Source: Bacteroidota bacterium (GTDB lineage: Bacteria; Bacteroidota; Bacteroidia; Chitinophagales; Chitinophagaceae). Taken from it: a DNA stretch of 64,000 bases. The stretch covers positions 493,434-557,433 of the forward strand of contig JAFDXL010000002.1 of NCBI GenBank assembly GCA_018267955.1. The letters run 5' to 3'. A model generated the notes under the pieces. The model worked only from the letters and a program-made list of their open reading frames with translations. It did no database searches and was not told where the DNA came from. This document shows positions 15,293 through 23,811 of this stretch, one piece after another (the first letter of the stretch is position 1; the number at the start of each line of letters is the position of its first letter). Both the position numbers and the translations under genes were made by a program.

Positions 15293-16171
15293 ATGCTTAA
15301 AATGCCCTGGTACCAAAATACCTGGTTTATCATCAGCCTGTTGTTATTTGCCTTGGGCTATGTTACGATAGTATTGATAATAAGAGCTAAGAGATTCATC
15401 ATCAGGCAAAATGTATTGCGCGCACTGGTAGAGCGGAAGACAAAAGAACTGATGAAGAAAACCGAGGAACTGGAAAAGAACGACCTGATAAAAACACGCC
15501 TGATATCGATCATCAGCCACGATATCATTACACCATTACGATTCCTGCACATGGCCTGCAAAAATCTGATAGAAAGTAATGGCAGTATGAGCGAGGCCCT
15601 GAAACTGGAAACCATGACCGAGATAGCCAATACATCGCGCGAGCTGGAAATGCTATCTACCAACATCATGAACTGGATAAAATACCAGAACGAGAACAGG
15701 CAACTGCTACGTGAAGAAGTACGCCTGCCCGATATGATACAACAGGTATTCGGCGTGCTCAATGGTATGGCCCGGCAAAAAAATATTGTGCTTAGTAACG
15801 GCGTACCTCATGATTTTACCGTGTGCCAATATGCAGAGCCGCTACGCATTATACTCTATAACCTGGTGGTCAACGCCCTCAATTTTATGGAAAAGGGCCA
15901 TATCACCATAGCTGCCCGCAACCTGCGTCATGGGGTACTTATTGAGGTAAAGGACGAGGGCTTTGGCATGAGTAAAGAACAGATCAATAATATACTGGAC
16001 GACCAGTTTATCGTCTCATCAACCAATGCCGATGGAAGAAAAGGCAATGGGCTGGGCTATCTCATCATAAAAGACCTGCTGCGTGTTACGGAAGGCAACT
16101 TTACGATCAAAAGCGCCAGGAACAAGGGTACTACCATTAAACTGTTTTTCCCGAATCAATTGGTGGCATAA
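15293..16171 (+). CDS. Membrane sensor histidine kinase with minimal input region
   Basis: This 292-residue kinase begins with one membrane helix (residues 11-30) and a basic coiled segment (35-62). A HisKA domain follows with phospho-acceptor His76 (ISHDIITPLR). The HATPase domain shows the N box (ILYNLVVNALNF), the G1 box (DEGFGM) and the G2 box (GNGLGYLI). There is no periplasmic sensor. The opening residues MPWYQNTWFII resemble the junction that follows Y_Y_Y domains in large propeller kinases, so this may be a trimmed descendant. It is operonic with the response regulator and probably phosphorylates it. Confidence 0.9.
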   Translation: MLKMPWYQNTWFIISLLLFALGYVTIVLIIRAKRFIIRQNVLRALVERKTKELMKKTEELEKNDLIKTRLISIISHDIITPLRFLHMACKNLIESNGSMSEALKLETMTEIANTSRELEMLSTNIMNWIKYQNENRQLLREEVRLPDMIQQVFGVLNGMARQKNIVLSNGVPHDFTVCQYAEPLRIILYNLVVNALNFMEKGHITIAARNLRHGVLIEVKDEGFGMSKEQINNILDDQFIVSSTNADGRKGNGLGYLIIKDLLRVTEGNFTIKSARNKGTTIKLFFPNQLVA

Positions 16172-16196
16172 AAAAAGCACCTCGTAAAGAGGTGCT
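16168..16196 (-). terminator. Terminator of tRNA-His
   Basis: The perfect 8-bp stem AGCACCTC / GAGGTGCT (loop GTAAA) at 16176-16196 is followed on the minus strand by seven Ts, just downstream of the tRNA. It overlaps the stop of the kinase gene and may serve both directions poorly or well. Confidence 0.8.
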
Positions 16197-16202
16197 GTAA
16201 AG

Positions 16203-16277
<75 letters not shown>

Positions 16278-16404
16278 ATGATTCGTTTGGGAGTGCGAAA
16301 ATAAGTATTTTTCAGAATTGCACGTTAGTTTTTTAAAGATTTCCATTTTAAATATTGGTATTGCAGCAGGTATAGTTTTAACAAAATATCCATTTGTCAA
16401 CACT

Positions 16405-16412
16405 TATATTTG
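16405..16412 (+). promoter_or_regulatory. Bacteroidota -7 box of the barrel gene
   Basis: TATATTTG fits TAnnTTTG and lies 18 bp before the start at 16431. No good -33 TTTG was found at the expected distance. Confidence 0.45.
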
Positions 16413-16430
16413 CGCACTAATTTCGGATAA

Positions 16431-17120
16431 ATGATAAAAAGACTGGTTGTAGCTGCGCTTCTGGCTTTGCCTGTGTGGGCACAAGCTCAGGATGTAGAAA
16501 AAGGCAGCAATGTAACAGCAAGTGTAAAAAAACCCTCGCGCGATTTTTTAATGCTTTCTTTGGGCTACAATGGATGGGTAAAACCCGATAGCATCCAGAC
16601 CAAAGGTTTGGGCAGAACAGCCCATGTAGATGTTTGCTACGATTTTCCTATCAAAAAGACACACCTCAGCTTTGCAGCAGGTATTGGTATAGGAGCTTCC
16701 AACATCTACCTCAACGACCAGATATTACTGAATACAGACACCTTTACGGCAGCACGCTTTGTGCCCGAAACTACCAATTACAAAAGGTATAAGCTTACTA
16801 CTACTTATTTAGAGGCACCTTTTGAATTGCGCTATTTCGCTAATAAAGATAACCGCAACAAAGGTTTCAAAGCCGCAGTTGGTATGCGTGTAGGTACGCT
16901 TATCTCTGCCCACGTAAAAGGCAGACTGGATTCTACAAAAGTGAACTACAAAGAAAACAGTAAAAAATACCTGAGCCCATGGCAGTTTGAAGCCACGCTG
17001 CGCTTAGGCTATGGCAACTTCTCCATCTTCGGTGCTTACAATATCACCCCATTGTTTAAGGATGGACAGGGGCCATTGATAACACCATATTCTATAGGTC
17101 TTACTATTACAGGATTGTAG
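16431..17120 (+). CDS. Outer-membrane beta-barrel protein
   Basis: This 229-residue protein has a signal peptide (1-20, ending WAQAQ) and then alternating amphipathic strands such as FLMLSLGYNGWVK, LSFAAGIGIGASNIYL, APFELRYFA and FSIFGAYNITPLF. It resembles the small PorT/outer-membrane beta-barrel families of Bacteroidota, of about eight to ten strands. A specific role is not evident. It stands alone between tRNA-His and a shared terminator. Confidence 0.75.
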   Translation: MIKRLVVAALLALPVWAQAQDVEKGSNVTASVKKPSRDFLMLSLGYNGWVKPDSIQTKGLGRTAHVDVCYDFPIKKTHLSFAAGIGIGASNIYLNDQILLNTDTFTAARFVPETTNYKRYKLTTTYLEAPFELRYFANKDNRNKGFKAAVGMRVGTLISAHVKGRLDSTKVNYKENSKKYLSPWQFEATLRLGYGNFSIFGAYNITPLFKDGQGPLITPYSIGLTITGL

Positions 17121-17141
17121 AAATTCATTCGCTAATATTTC

Positions 17142-17168
17142 AAAAGCACCCTTGATGGGTGCTTTTTA
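17142..17168. terminator. Bidirectional terminator
   Basis: The 10-bp stem AAAAGCACCC / GGGTGCTTTT (loop TTGAT), with T/A flanks on both sides, separates the convergent barrel gene and the TlpA-like gene. Confidence 0.88.
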
Positions 17169-18002
17169 TTTTTCTTTTAGCAGATCCCTTACAATATAAC
17201 CGGCATTATTAAAAAGAACATAAGGCTCTGTATGCAACTGGCCGGAATATCTCAGCATTCCCTTCTTATCATAAATCAGCACTTTTGGGAAAAAAGGTAT
17301 CTGCCATTCATCCGACCCAATGGCGTAAAGCTTATTAAAGCTGTACTTTTTCAATCTATTGAACGACCATTGAGGTGTAGTGTCTTTTATAGGTATATAA
17401 ACAGAGGTAAACTTTACATTGCTGTCATTGCTGAATTTCATTGCTAAACTCCCCCAATCTGGCAGCTTTTTTTCACATATTGCACACGACCGCGACCAAA
17501 AATATAAGACAGAAACTTTCCCTTTATTGGCAGCCAGGTTTACAGTGTCATTGGCAGAATTTACCAATGGCAACAATATCCGCGTATCATTTTCCCGAAT
17601 ACATGTACCGGATATATACCCGGTATAATTTGGATAGGCAATGTATGCAACACCGGCCAATAACAAAGTTGGTAAGGCAAACGAGAAAACTTTATTAGGT
17701 AAGGAGTAAACAATAAACCCCAGTATTGCTGCTAACGGAATTGCAACGGGAATCATTTTAAACCCATCATCTGCAACTACAAATATTAGCAAGCCAAACA
17801 GCAGGCCCGGCACATAAACAAACAGGAATAATTGATTGTACCTAAGCTGCGGGAAAAAGATCCTGTAAATAATGCTTGCAGAAAAATATGCTATCCCTGT
17901 CAGGAAAAAACGATGATAGCACTGCATCGGACTAGTACCGATGAAAATTGCGAGGCAGATGATGGAGGCAAGTACAAGGTGTAGAGGTGGTTTATTTTTC
18001 AT
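17166..18002 (-). CDS. Membrane-anchored TlpA/thioredoxin-like protein
   Basis: About five hydrophobic helices (residues ~8-150) are followed by a thioredoxin-fold domain. The active site is CAIC within VLYFWSRSCAICEKKLPDW, with FFPKVLIYDKKG as the cis-Pro/strand region. This is the TlpA/redoxin pattern of periplasmic thiol-disulfide proteins. ATG 18002 (278 aa) is preferred over a TTG at 18014. It sits 4 bp downstream of the RNase Z stop, so the two are co-transcribed. The substrate is unknown. Confidence 0.82.
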   Translation of the reverse strand: MKNKPPLHLVLASIICLAIFIGTSPMQCYHRFFLTGIAYFSASIIYRIFFPQLRYNQLFLFVYVPGLLFGLLIFVVADDGFKMIPVAIPLAAILGFIVYSLPNKVFSFALPTLLLAGVAYIAYPNYTGYISGTCIRENDTRILLPLVNSANDTVNLAANKGKVSVLYFWSRSCAICEKKLPDWGSLAMKFSNDSNVKFTSVYIPIKDTTPQWSFNRLKKYSFNKLYAIGSDEWQIPFFPKVLIYDKKGMLRYSGQLHTEPYVLFNNAGYIVRDLLKEK

Positions 18003-18006
18003 AGTG

Positions 18007-18909
18007 CTATACAAGGTACGTATTCCCTTCTATGCTAGCCTCCACATTTTCAAATATTGCGGCGGCTTCTGCTGCAAATTCCAGTGGGTCTTTGTATTTA
18101 GATGAATAATGCCCCAGCAGCAGCTTTTTGGCATTGCTCATCCTGGCTATCTCTGCTGCCTGCTTTGCGGTGCAGTGATAGCGTGCGGTTGCTTTATCGG
18201 CATCTTTCTCCAGGTAAGTGCTTTCATGATATATCATATCTGCATCCCTGGTGTACGGCAGGTAGCTGTCCGTAAAAATAGTATCTGCACAATAGGCATA
18301 GGTTTTAGGATGAGGGCCTATATCCGTTACCCATTCGTTCTTTATAATGGTACCGTCCATCCGTTCATAATCAAATCCCTGCTTCAATTTATCATAATAG
18401 TAACGTGGTATCTCATACTCACGGCATTTGTCCGGCAAGAGTTTTCTGCCGCGGGTTTTGCTGGTCACCTTAAAGCCGTAGCAGGGTATGCGATGCTCAA
18501 CCGGGAAAGATTCTACAGAAAAACTCTCATTGTCTATAAGCATACCGCCACCATCGGGCAGCGCATGAAAGTGGAAAGGATAGGAAAGTTCTGTATCTGC
18601 AGTTGATTGTATCTGGTCTATAATAGGCTGCAAGGCTGCCGGTGCATACAAGTGCAGCGGAGCTACACGGCCCAGCAGGCTCATACTGTTTATTAGCCCC
18701 GGCAACCCAAAATAGTGGTCGCCATGCATATGGCTGATGAAAATATGGTGCAGGTTACGCGTACGCAGCCCATACTTATGCATTTGCACCTGCGTTCCTT
18801 CCCCGCAATCTATTAAAAGCATCTCGCCCCAAACCTGCAACGCCTGCGCGGTAGGATGCCTGCCAAAGGCCGGCAATGCAGAGTTATTACCTAATATCGT
18901 TACTTTCAT
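18007..18909 (-). CDS. rnz: Ribonuclease Z
   Basis: This 300-residue metallo-beta-lactamase-fold endonuclease trims tRNA 3' trailers, which fits a genome whose tRNA-His gene lacks an encoded CCA. The zinc motif HxHxDH is at residues 60-65 (SHMHGDHYFGLPG). Further ligands are in the YCADTIF and HCTAKQAAEIA...LLLGHYSSKY segments. Length matches the short bacterial form. It leads a two-gene unit with the TlpA-like gene. Confidence 0.95.
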   Translation of the reverse strand: MKVTILGNNSALPAFGRHPTAQALQVWGEMLLIDCGEGTQVQMHKYGLRTRNLHHIFISHMHGDHYFGLPGLINSMSLLGRVAPLHLYAPAALQPIIDQIQSTADTELSYPFHFHALPDGGGMLIDNESFSVESFPVEHRIPCYGFKVTSKTRGRKLLPDKCREYEIPRYYYDKLKQGFDYERMDGTIIKNEWVTDIGPHPKTYAYCADTIFTDSYLPYTRDADMIYHESTYLEKDADKATARYHCTAKQAAEIARMSNAKKLLLGHYSSKYKDPLEFAAEAAAIFENVEASIEGNTYLV

Positions 18910-18931
18910 TCAACAGAGGCCCTAATTGGCT

Positions 18932-19306
18932 TTACTCTTCCTTAAATAAATCTCGTTCCAGTATTTCCATACTCACAATATCTATAGCTTCCTGCATGGT
19001 GGGGGCAATGTTTATCAGCAGGTCCAGTTCCTTTTCTTTCACTTTTGTCCAAAGATTGTCATTTAATTGCGTGTATACAATAGACTGGTCGTTGCTGTAG
19101 CAATCCTGGTGCAACGCTACCAGCCCTTCAAATGACGCAATGTCCGCATCCGTGCATTCGTTTAGGTCAATAATGAAATTCTCGCTGCCACTTTCGGTAA
19201 GTTCGGCACATTTCTTAGTAAGTGCTGCTGTCAAATTAGCATCCAGCGGTGCATTCACAGGAGCGATAATAAAATATGTCGGTTTGGTATCAATTTTGAA
19301 CTGCAT
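18932..19306 (-). CDS. STAS-like (anti-sigma antagonist-type) protein
   Basis: Starting at the ATG at 19306 gives 124 residues; a longer frame to 19444 adds an implausible tail. The fold pattern (YFIIAPVNAPLDANLTAALTKKC, FIIDLNECTDADIASFEGLVALH, SIVYTQLNDNLW) resembles STAS domains of the SpoIIAA type. The usual phosphorylatable Ser in the DLS/T region is replaced by Thr/Asp (NECTDAD). It precedes rnz by 22 bp, so it may be the first gene of that operon. No matching anti-sigma kinase is nearby. Confidence 0.7.
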   Translation of the reverse strand: MQFKIDTKPTYFIIAPVNAPLDANLTAALTKKCAELTESGSENFIIDLNECTDADIASFEGLVALHQDCYSNDQSIVYTQLNDNLWTKVKEKELDLLINIAPTMQEAIDIVSMEILERDLFKEE

Positions 19307-19504
19307 AGAATAACGACGTAATTTTTGTGGTTTTAATAAACCGGCATTGTGCTCTAAATTAACATATCCGCTGTACAAATTCTTTCGTATATTTAGATAG
19401 AACACTGCGGACAACAAAGTAAAAACGCAATACTGATATAGCAAAACCCAATATTATTACAACCGCTACAATCATTAATTTTATTAAAACAAAGGAACTG
19501 ATTC

Positions 19505-22054
19505 ATGGATTCTAATTTCTCACCAAAAGTAAAGGAGATCATTTCCTACAGCCGCGAGGAAGCCTTAAGGCTGGGTAATGATTTCATAGGCACCGAGCAC
19601 CTGCTGCTGGGCCTTATCAGGGATGGTGAAGGGATGGCTATACGGGTACTGCAAACTATGCAGGTAGACCTGTTTGATCTTAGGAAGGAACTGGAGGGCG
19701 CGATCAAAGACAAAAGCAACAAACCCCTTTCCAACATCAACAGCCTGCCACTTACCAAACAGGCTGAAAAAGTAATTCGCATCACGGTATTGGAAGCCAA
19801 GGCGCTGAAGAGCCCGACGGTGGAAACCGAGCACCTGATGCTATCTATTTTAAAGAACAAAGAAAACGTAGCAACCCAAATATTACATCAATACCAGGTT
19901 GATTATGAACGTTTTAAAGATGAATTAAGCATTCTGCAGGGCGATAGCCCACGTGGCGCAGCTGATTATAACGATCCGGGAGGCGAAGAGTTTGATGATG
20001 ATGATGAAAGGAAACAATTTCAGCAACGCCGCCAGGCAGGCAATTCAAAATCCAAAACTCCGGTACTGGATAATTTTGGACGCGACATTACCAAACTTGC
20101 GGAATTGGGGAATTTAGACCCCATTGTAGGCCGCGAAGAAGAGATCGAACGTGTATCGCAGATCCTCTCCCGCCGCAAAAAGAATAACCCGATACTGATC
20201 GGTGAACCTGGTGTGGGTAAAACCGCCATAGTAGAAGGCCTTGCCTTACGCATCGTACAGCGCAAAGTATCCCGCGTACTGTTCGATAAACGCGTGATCA
20301 GCCTTGACCTCGCTGCACTGGTAGCAGGTACCAAATATCGTGGCCAGTTCGAAGAAAGGATGAAAGCCATCATGAACGAACTGGAAAAGAACCGCGACGT
20401 GATCCTGTTTATCGACGAGATACATACGATTGTGGGTGCAGGTGGTGCTTCCGGTTCGCTGGATGCTTCCAACATCTTTAAACCAGCCCTTGCCCGTGGC
20501 GATCTCCAATGCATCGGCGCTTCTACTTTGGATGAATACCGTATGTACATCGAGAAAGACGGTGCGCTCGACCGCCGCTTTCAGAAGGTACTGGTAGAAC
20601 CACCAAGTGTAGAAGAAACTATTACTATCTTAAACAATATCCGTTCTAAATACGAAGACTTCCACAACGTAACCTATGATCAGGATGCGATAGAAGCCTG
20701 CGTAAAATTGAGCGACCGTTATATGACCGACCGCCTGTTGCCCGATAAAGCAATAGACGTGATGGACGAAGTAGGCGCACGTGTGCACCTCAAGAATATC
20801 AACGTGCCTGAGAATATACTGGAGCTGGAGAAGAAGATAGAAGACATCAAGCAAGAGAAGAATAAGGTAGTAAAAAGCCAGCGTTTTGAAGAAGCTGCAG
20901 CACTGCGTGACAAAGAAAAACGCCTGGGTGAAGAACTGGAAAAAGCGAAGGCAGAATGGGAAGAGGAAGCCAAGCATAAACGTTTCCCGATACACGAAGA
21001 GCATATTGCTGAGGTGATCAGCATGATGACAGGTATACCTGTTATGCGCATGGTGGAAGCGGAAAGCGCTAAACTGCGTCGCATGGGCGATGACCTGAAA
21101 GGCGCAGTGGTTGGGCAGGATGAAGCGATCGCTAAAGTGGTGAAAGCCATACAGCGTAACCGTGTAGGCCTTAAAGATCCACGCAAGCCAATTGGTTCAT
21201 TCATATTCCTCGGCCCTACAGGTGTAGGTAAAACCGAACTGGCACGTGCATTAGCACGCTACATGTTTGACAGTGATGATGCGCTGATACGTGTAGATAT
21301 GAGTGAATACATGGAAAAATTCTCGCTCAGCCGCCTGATAGGTGCGCCTCCGGGATATGTTGGTTATGAAGAAGGTGGACAGCTTACAGAAAAAGTACGC
21401 CGCAAACCATATAGCGTGGTATTGCTGGATGAAATAGAAAAAGCTCACCCCGATATCTTCAACATACTGCTGCAGGTACTGGATGACGGACAGCTTACCG
21501 ATGGCCTTGGCCGTAAGGTAGACTTCAAGAATACACTCATCATCATGACATCTAATATTGGTGTACGCCAGTTGAAAGATTTTGGTGCAGGTGTAGGTTT
21601 TGCAACAGCCACCAAAGTGGAAAATGCAGAAGACCTGAGCAAGGGTGTTATTGAAAAAGCGCTGAAACGCACTTTCTCTCCTGAGTTCCTGAACCGTATC
21701 GACGATGTGATCATCTTCAACTCACTGGATGAAAACCACATTGCGCAGATCATCGACATCATCATGAAAGATGTGATGAAACGCCTCAATACGCTGGGCT
21801 TCTCATTAGAGTTAACGCCAGGTGCCAAGAAGTTCATTGCAGAGAAAGGATATGATGCGCAGTTTGGTGCACGTCCGCTGCACAGGGCTATACAGAAATA
21901 CCTGGAAGACCCGCTGGCAGAAGAGATGCTGAATCACCGCATCAAAGAAGGCGATACAGTTATGGCTGACTATAGCGAAGACGAGAAGAAGATCGTCTTT
22001 ACGATCAATCATAGCCCGGCTAAGAAAGAAGAGCCGGCAGCTCCTAAAGAGTAA
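19505..22054 (+). CDS. clpC: ClpC-type AAA+ unfoldase
   Basis: This 849-residue Clp ATPase unfolds substrates and feeds them to ClpP. Domains in order: two Clp-N repeats (1-145), an acidic linker ([10 protein letters not shown]), AAA1 with GEPGVGKT at 233-240 and LFIDEIHT, a UVR-containing coiled middle region (~440-485, [15 protein letters not shown]), and AAA2 with GPTGVGKT near 573 and [12 protein letters not shown]. The short middle domain with a UVR motif marks ClpC rather than ClpB. The C-terminus carries the ClpB-D2-small domain. It is monocistronic with a strong terminator. Confidence 0.96.
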   Translation: MDSNFSPKVKEIISYSREEALRLGNDFIGTEHLLLGLIRDGEGMAIRVLQTMQVDLFDLRKELEGAIKDKSNKPLSNINSLPLTKQAEKVIRITVLEAKALKSPTVETEHLMLSILKNKENVATQILHQYQVDYERFKDELSILQGDSPRGAADYNDPGGEEFDDDDERKQFQQRRQAGNSKSKTPVLDNFGRDITKLAELGNLDPIVGREEEIERVSQILSRRKKNNPILIGEPGVGKTAIVEGLALRIVQRKVSRVLFDKRVISLDLAALVAGTKYRGQFEERMKAIMNELEKNRDVILFIDEIHTIVGAGGASGSLDASNIFKPALARGDLQCIGASTLDEYRMYIEKDGALDRRFQKVLVEPPSVEETITILNNIRSKYEDFHNVTYDQDAIEACVKLSDRYMTDRLLPDKAIDVMDEVGARVHLKNINVPENILELEKKIEDIKQEKNKVVKSQRFEEAAALRDKEKRLGEELEKAKAEWEEEAKHKRFPIHEEHIAEVISMMTGIPVMRMVEAESAKLRRMGDDLKGAVVGQDEAIAKVVKAIQRNRVGLKDPRKPIGSFIFLGPTGVGKTELARALARYMFDSDDALIRVDMSEYMEKFSLSRLIGAPPGYVGYEEGGQLTEKVRRKPYSVVLLDEIEKAHPDIFNILLQVLDDGQLTDGLGRKVDFKNTLIIMTSNIGVRQLKDFGAGVGFATATKVENAEDLSKGVIEKALKRTFSPEFLNRIDDVIIFNSLDENHIAQIIDIIMKDVMKRLNTLGFSLELTPGAKKFIAEKGYDAQFGARPLHRAIQKYLEDPLAEEMLNHRIKEGDTVMADYSEDEKKIVFTINHSPAKKEEPAAPKE

Positions 22055-22070
22055 TTTTAGACAGAAATAT

Positions 22071-22104
22071 AAAAAAGCGGGTAACTGATGTTACCCGCTT
22101 TTTT
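22071..22104. terminator. Bidirectional terminator after clpC
   Basis: The stem AAAAAAGCGGGTAAC / GTTACCCGCTTTTTT with loop TGAT serves clpC and the convergent lipoprotein gene. Confidence 0.95.
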
Positions 22105-23260
22105 ATTGCAATTGCATACGCTGCACAAATGCAGGTTTCAGCAGCTCTTTTATTTGTGTATATGGTATAAAGAAGGAAGCTATACCATAAGCATACGCAG
22201 CTATCTCATAAGGATTGTACACAAAGGTGATGCCTGTATTAGTTATGTAAAAGTTGCCATTGGGCATTACCCTGTCTGTCAGCAGTCCGTCACTCAGTTT
22301 GCCACCTGCTGGTATATCAAACGCTTTACGGGCTTGCTTCTCCAGTATAGTTTGCAGTTTCACAGAATCTACGGTCATAATGTCCTCTAGCTTCCATAGC
22401 TTTTTGTTCTGCATATCCATATTCAGGTAGCTTACTCCATAGTTGCCATGCGCCCCGCCTGAGTAATCGCTAAAGTTAGATTCTACTATCAGCCATCCGT
22501 TATCATTATACAGTACGGGCATAGATATCCCCTGGTAATAATTGTTAAAAGCTTCCGATAGCAAAGTATCATCCACATCTGCAAGTTCTCTTTTATACCC
22601 GGCTGCGTAACTATCTATTTGTGTTTGCACACATTGATCCAGAGATGCCTCCGGCATTTTATCACATCCAAGTTCCTGGTGGATGCACTTATTGAAGAAA
22701 TCTGTTTCCTCTTTCGTAGAGTGCTGCAGTACTAATACCTGGTACGATACGGTCGCTACGGCTCTTGCCTTGCCTCTTTGATAAGGAATTGAATCTTCTT
22801 TAGCCCATATCCCTAAATGATAGCTTCCTTGCGGATAGTCCTCTTTGAGACTGATATCGTAAGTCTTCTTACCATCGGCGCTCGTCCATTTACCAATTAT
22901 TGTGTTGCCATCATATACAAACTTCCAATGCGGCTGCGTATCACTGTTTTTCTCTTCAGGGTCTTCGTCAACAAGATATCCATTCTGTACAGTAGAATCA
23001 GGCAGTATATACAACCCTATTGGCTTTCCTTGCTTCACATAATAATAACTGCCGGATATTGTGGCATAAGCATGTTTGCCCATCTGCAGATTAAGTACCA
23101 CGGGCTGACCGGCAATAGTGCCCGAAAAACGCTTGTATGCTTCTGCCTGGCGGGATGTATCCTGTGTAGTTATTACGGCAGCGGTTGGTTGCTTCTTGTT
23201 TTCACTATTGCAGGAAACAGTAGCTACAAGAAGCAACAGCAATGCGAAGGCTGTTCTCAT
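22103..23260 (-). CDS. DUF3298-type lipoprotein
   Basis: This 385-residue lipoprotein has a signal ending TVSC (Cys17). The N-terminal part is strand-rich (FSGTIAGQPVVLNLQM, GSYYYVKQGKPIGLYILP, IIGKWTSADGKKTYDISL). The C-terminal ~180 residues match the DUF3298/RsiV-like domain, with the typical VESNFSDYSGGAHGNYGVSYLNMD and ITFVYNPYEIAAYAYG blocks. In RsiV-like proteins such domains bind lysozyme; that role is not claimed here. It is preceded by a separate GreA-like gene. Confidence 0.8.
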   Translation of the reverse strand: MRTAFALLLLLVATVSCNSENKKQPTAAVITTQDTSRQAEAYKRFSGTIAGQPVVLNLQMGKHAYATISGSYYYVKQGKPIGLYILPDSTVQNGYLVDEDPEEKNSDTQPHWKFVYDGNTIIGKWTSADGKKTYDISLKEDYPQGSYHLGIWAKEDSIPYQRGKARAVATVSYQVLVLQHSTKEETDFFNKCIHQELGCDKMPEASLDQCVQTQIDSYAAGYKRELADVDDTLLSEAFNNYYQGISMPVLYNDNGWLIVESNFSDYSGGAHGNYGVSYLNMDMQNKKLWKLEDIMTVDSVKLQTILEKQARKAFDIPAGGKLSDGLLTDRVMPNGNFYITNTGITFVYNPYEIAAYAYGIASFFIPYTQIKELLKPAFVQRMQLQ

Positions 23261-23293
23261 AAAGTGCAGATTATACGTAAAGATACGGTCGTA

Positions 23294-23746
23294 TCAGTTA
23301 ACGCTTATTATTGTAAAAGTTCTCCCATTTAACGCATAGGTATCACCTGCTCTTTTGCCCTTCAGTTGCGCACCCAGCGGCGAATCCATGGAGATAGCGT
23401 AATACTTTACTCCATCTACCATCAATTGTCCTGCACCAACGGCTATATAAAAATATCCGCTGTTTGTTTGCACTACACTACCCGGCACCACGACATCGTT
23501 TGTCTTTTCTGTATCTATTTGTTTCAGTACCTGCTCCTGTGCTTTGGCAGCTTGCAGCCTGGTTGTATTCAGATCTATTTCCTGCTGCATCATTTCACGG
23601 GCAGTTTCATACTTGTCTCCAGCACTGCTCTTGGTTTCATTGGCAGCAGCTTCTCTCGCATCAGCAATAAGCTCTTCTGCATTTTTTATAGTTGCTGTAA
23701 TATGTGCAAGGCACAGGTTATAGAGTGTTTGTTTGATCGAAGACAC
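23294..23746 (-). CDS. GreA/GreB-like protein
   Basis: This 150-residue protein has an N-terminal long antiparallel coiled-coil region (residues 1-80, rich in A/E/K) and a C-terminal FKBP-like GreA/B domain (VVPGSVVQTNSGYFYIAVGAG..YAISMDSPLGAQLKGKRAGD). The SPLGxxLxGKxxGD motif is typical of Gre factors. It is not a standard GreA, because the acidic tip residues of the coiled coil are replaced, so it may bind RNA polymerase without cleavage activity. It lies between terminators on both sides. Confidence 0.78.
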   Translation of the reverse strand: MSSIKQTLYNLCLAHITATIKNAEELIADAREAAANETKSSAGDKYETAREMMQQEIDLNTTRLQAAKAQEQVLKQIDTEKTNDVVVPGSVVQTNSGYFYIAVGAGQLMVDGVKYYAISMDSPLGAQLKGKRAGDTYALNGRTFTIISVN

Positions 23747-23756
23747 GCCGCAAGAT

Positions 23757-23784
23757 ACAAAAAGACCACCTTTCGGTGGCCTTT
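23757..23784 (-). terminator. Terminator of nrdJ
   Basis: On the minus strand, AAAGGCCACC-GAAA-GGTGGTCTTT is followed by TTG, 28 bp after the nrdJ stop. The stem has one mismatched pair. Confidence 0.75.
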
Positions 23785-23811
23785 CGATCTATATAGATGG
23801 GTTAACATTCA

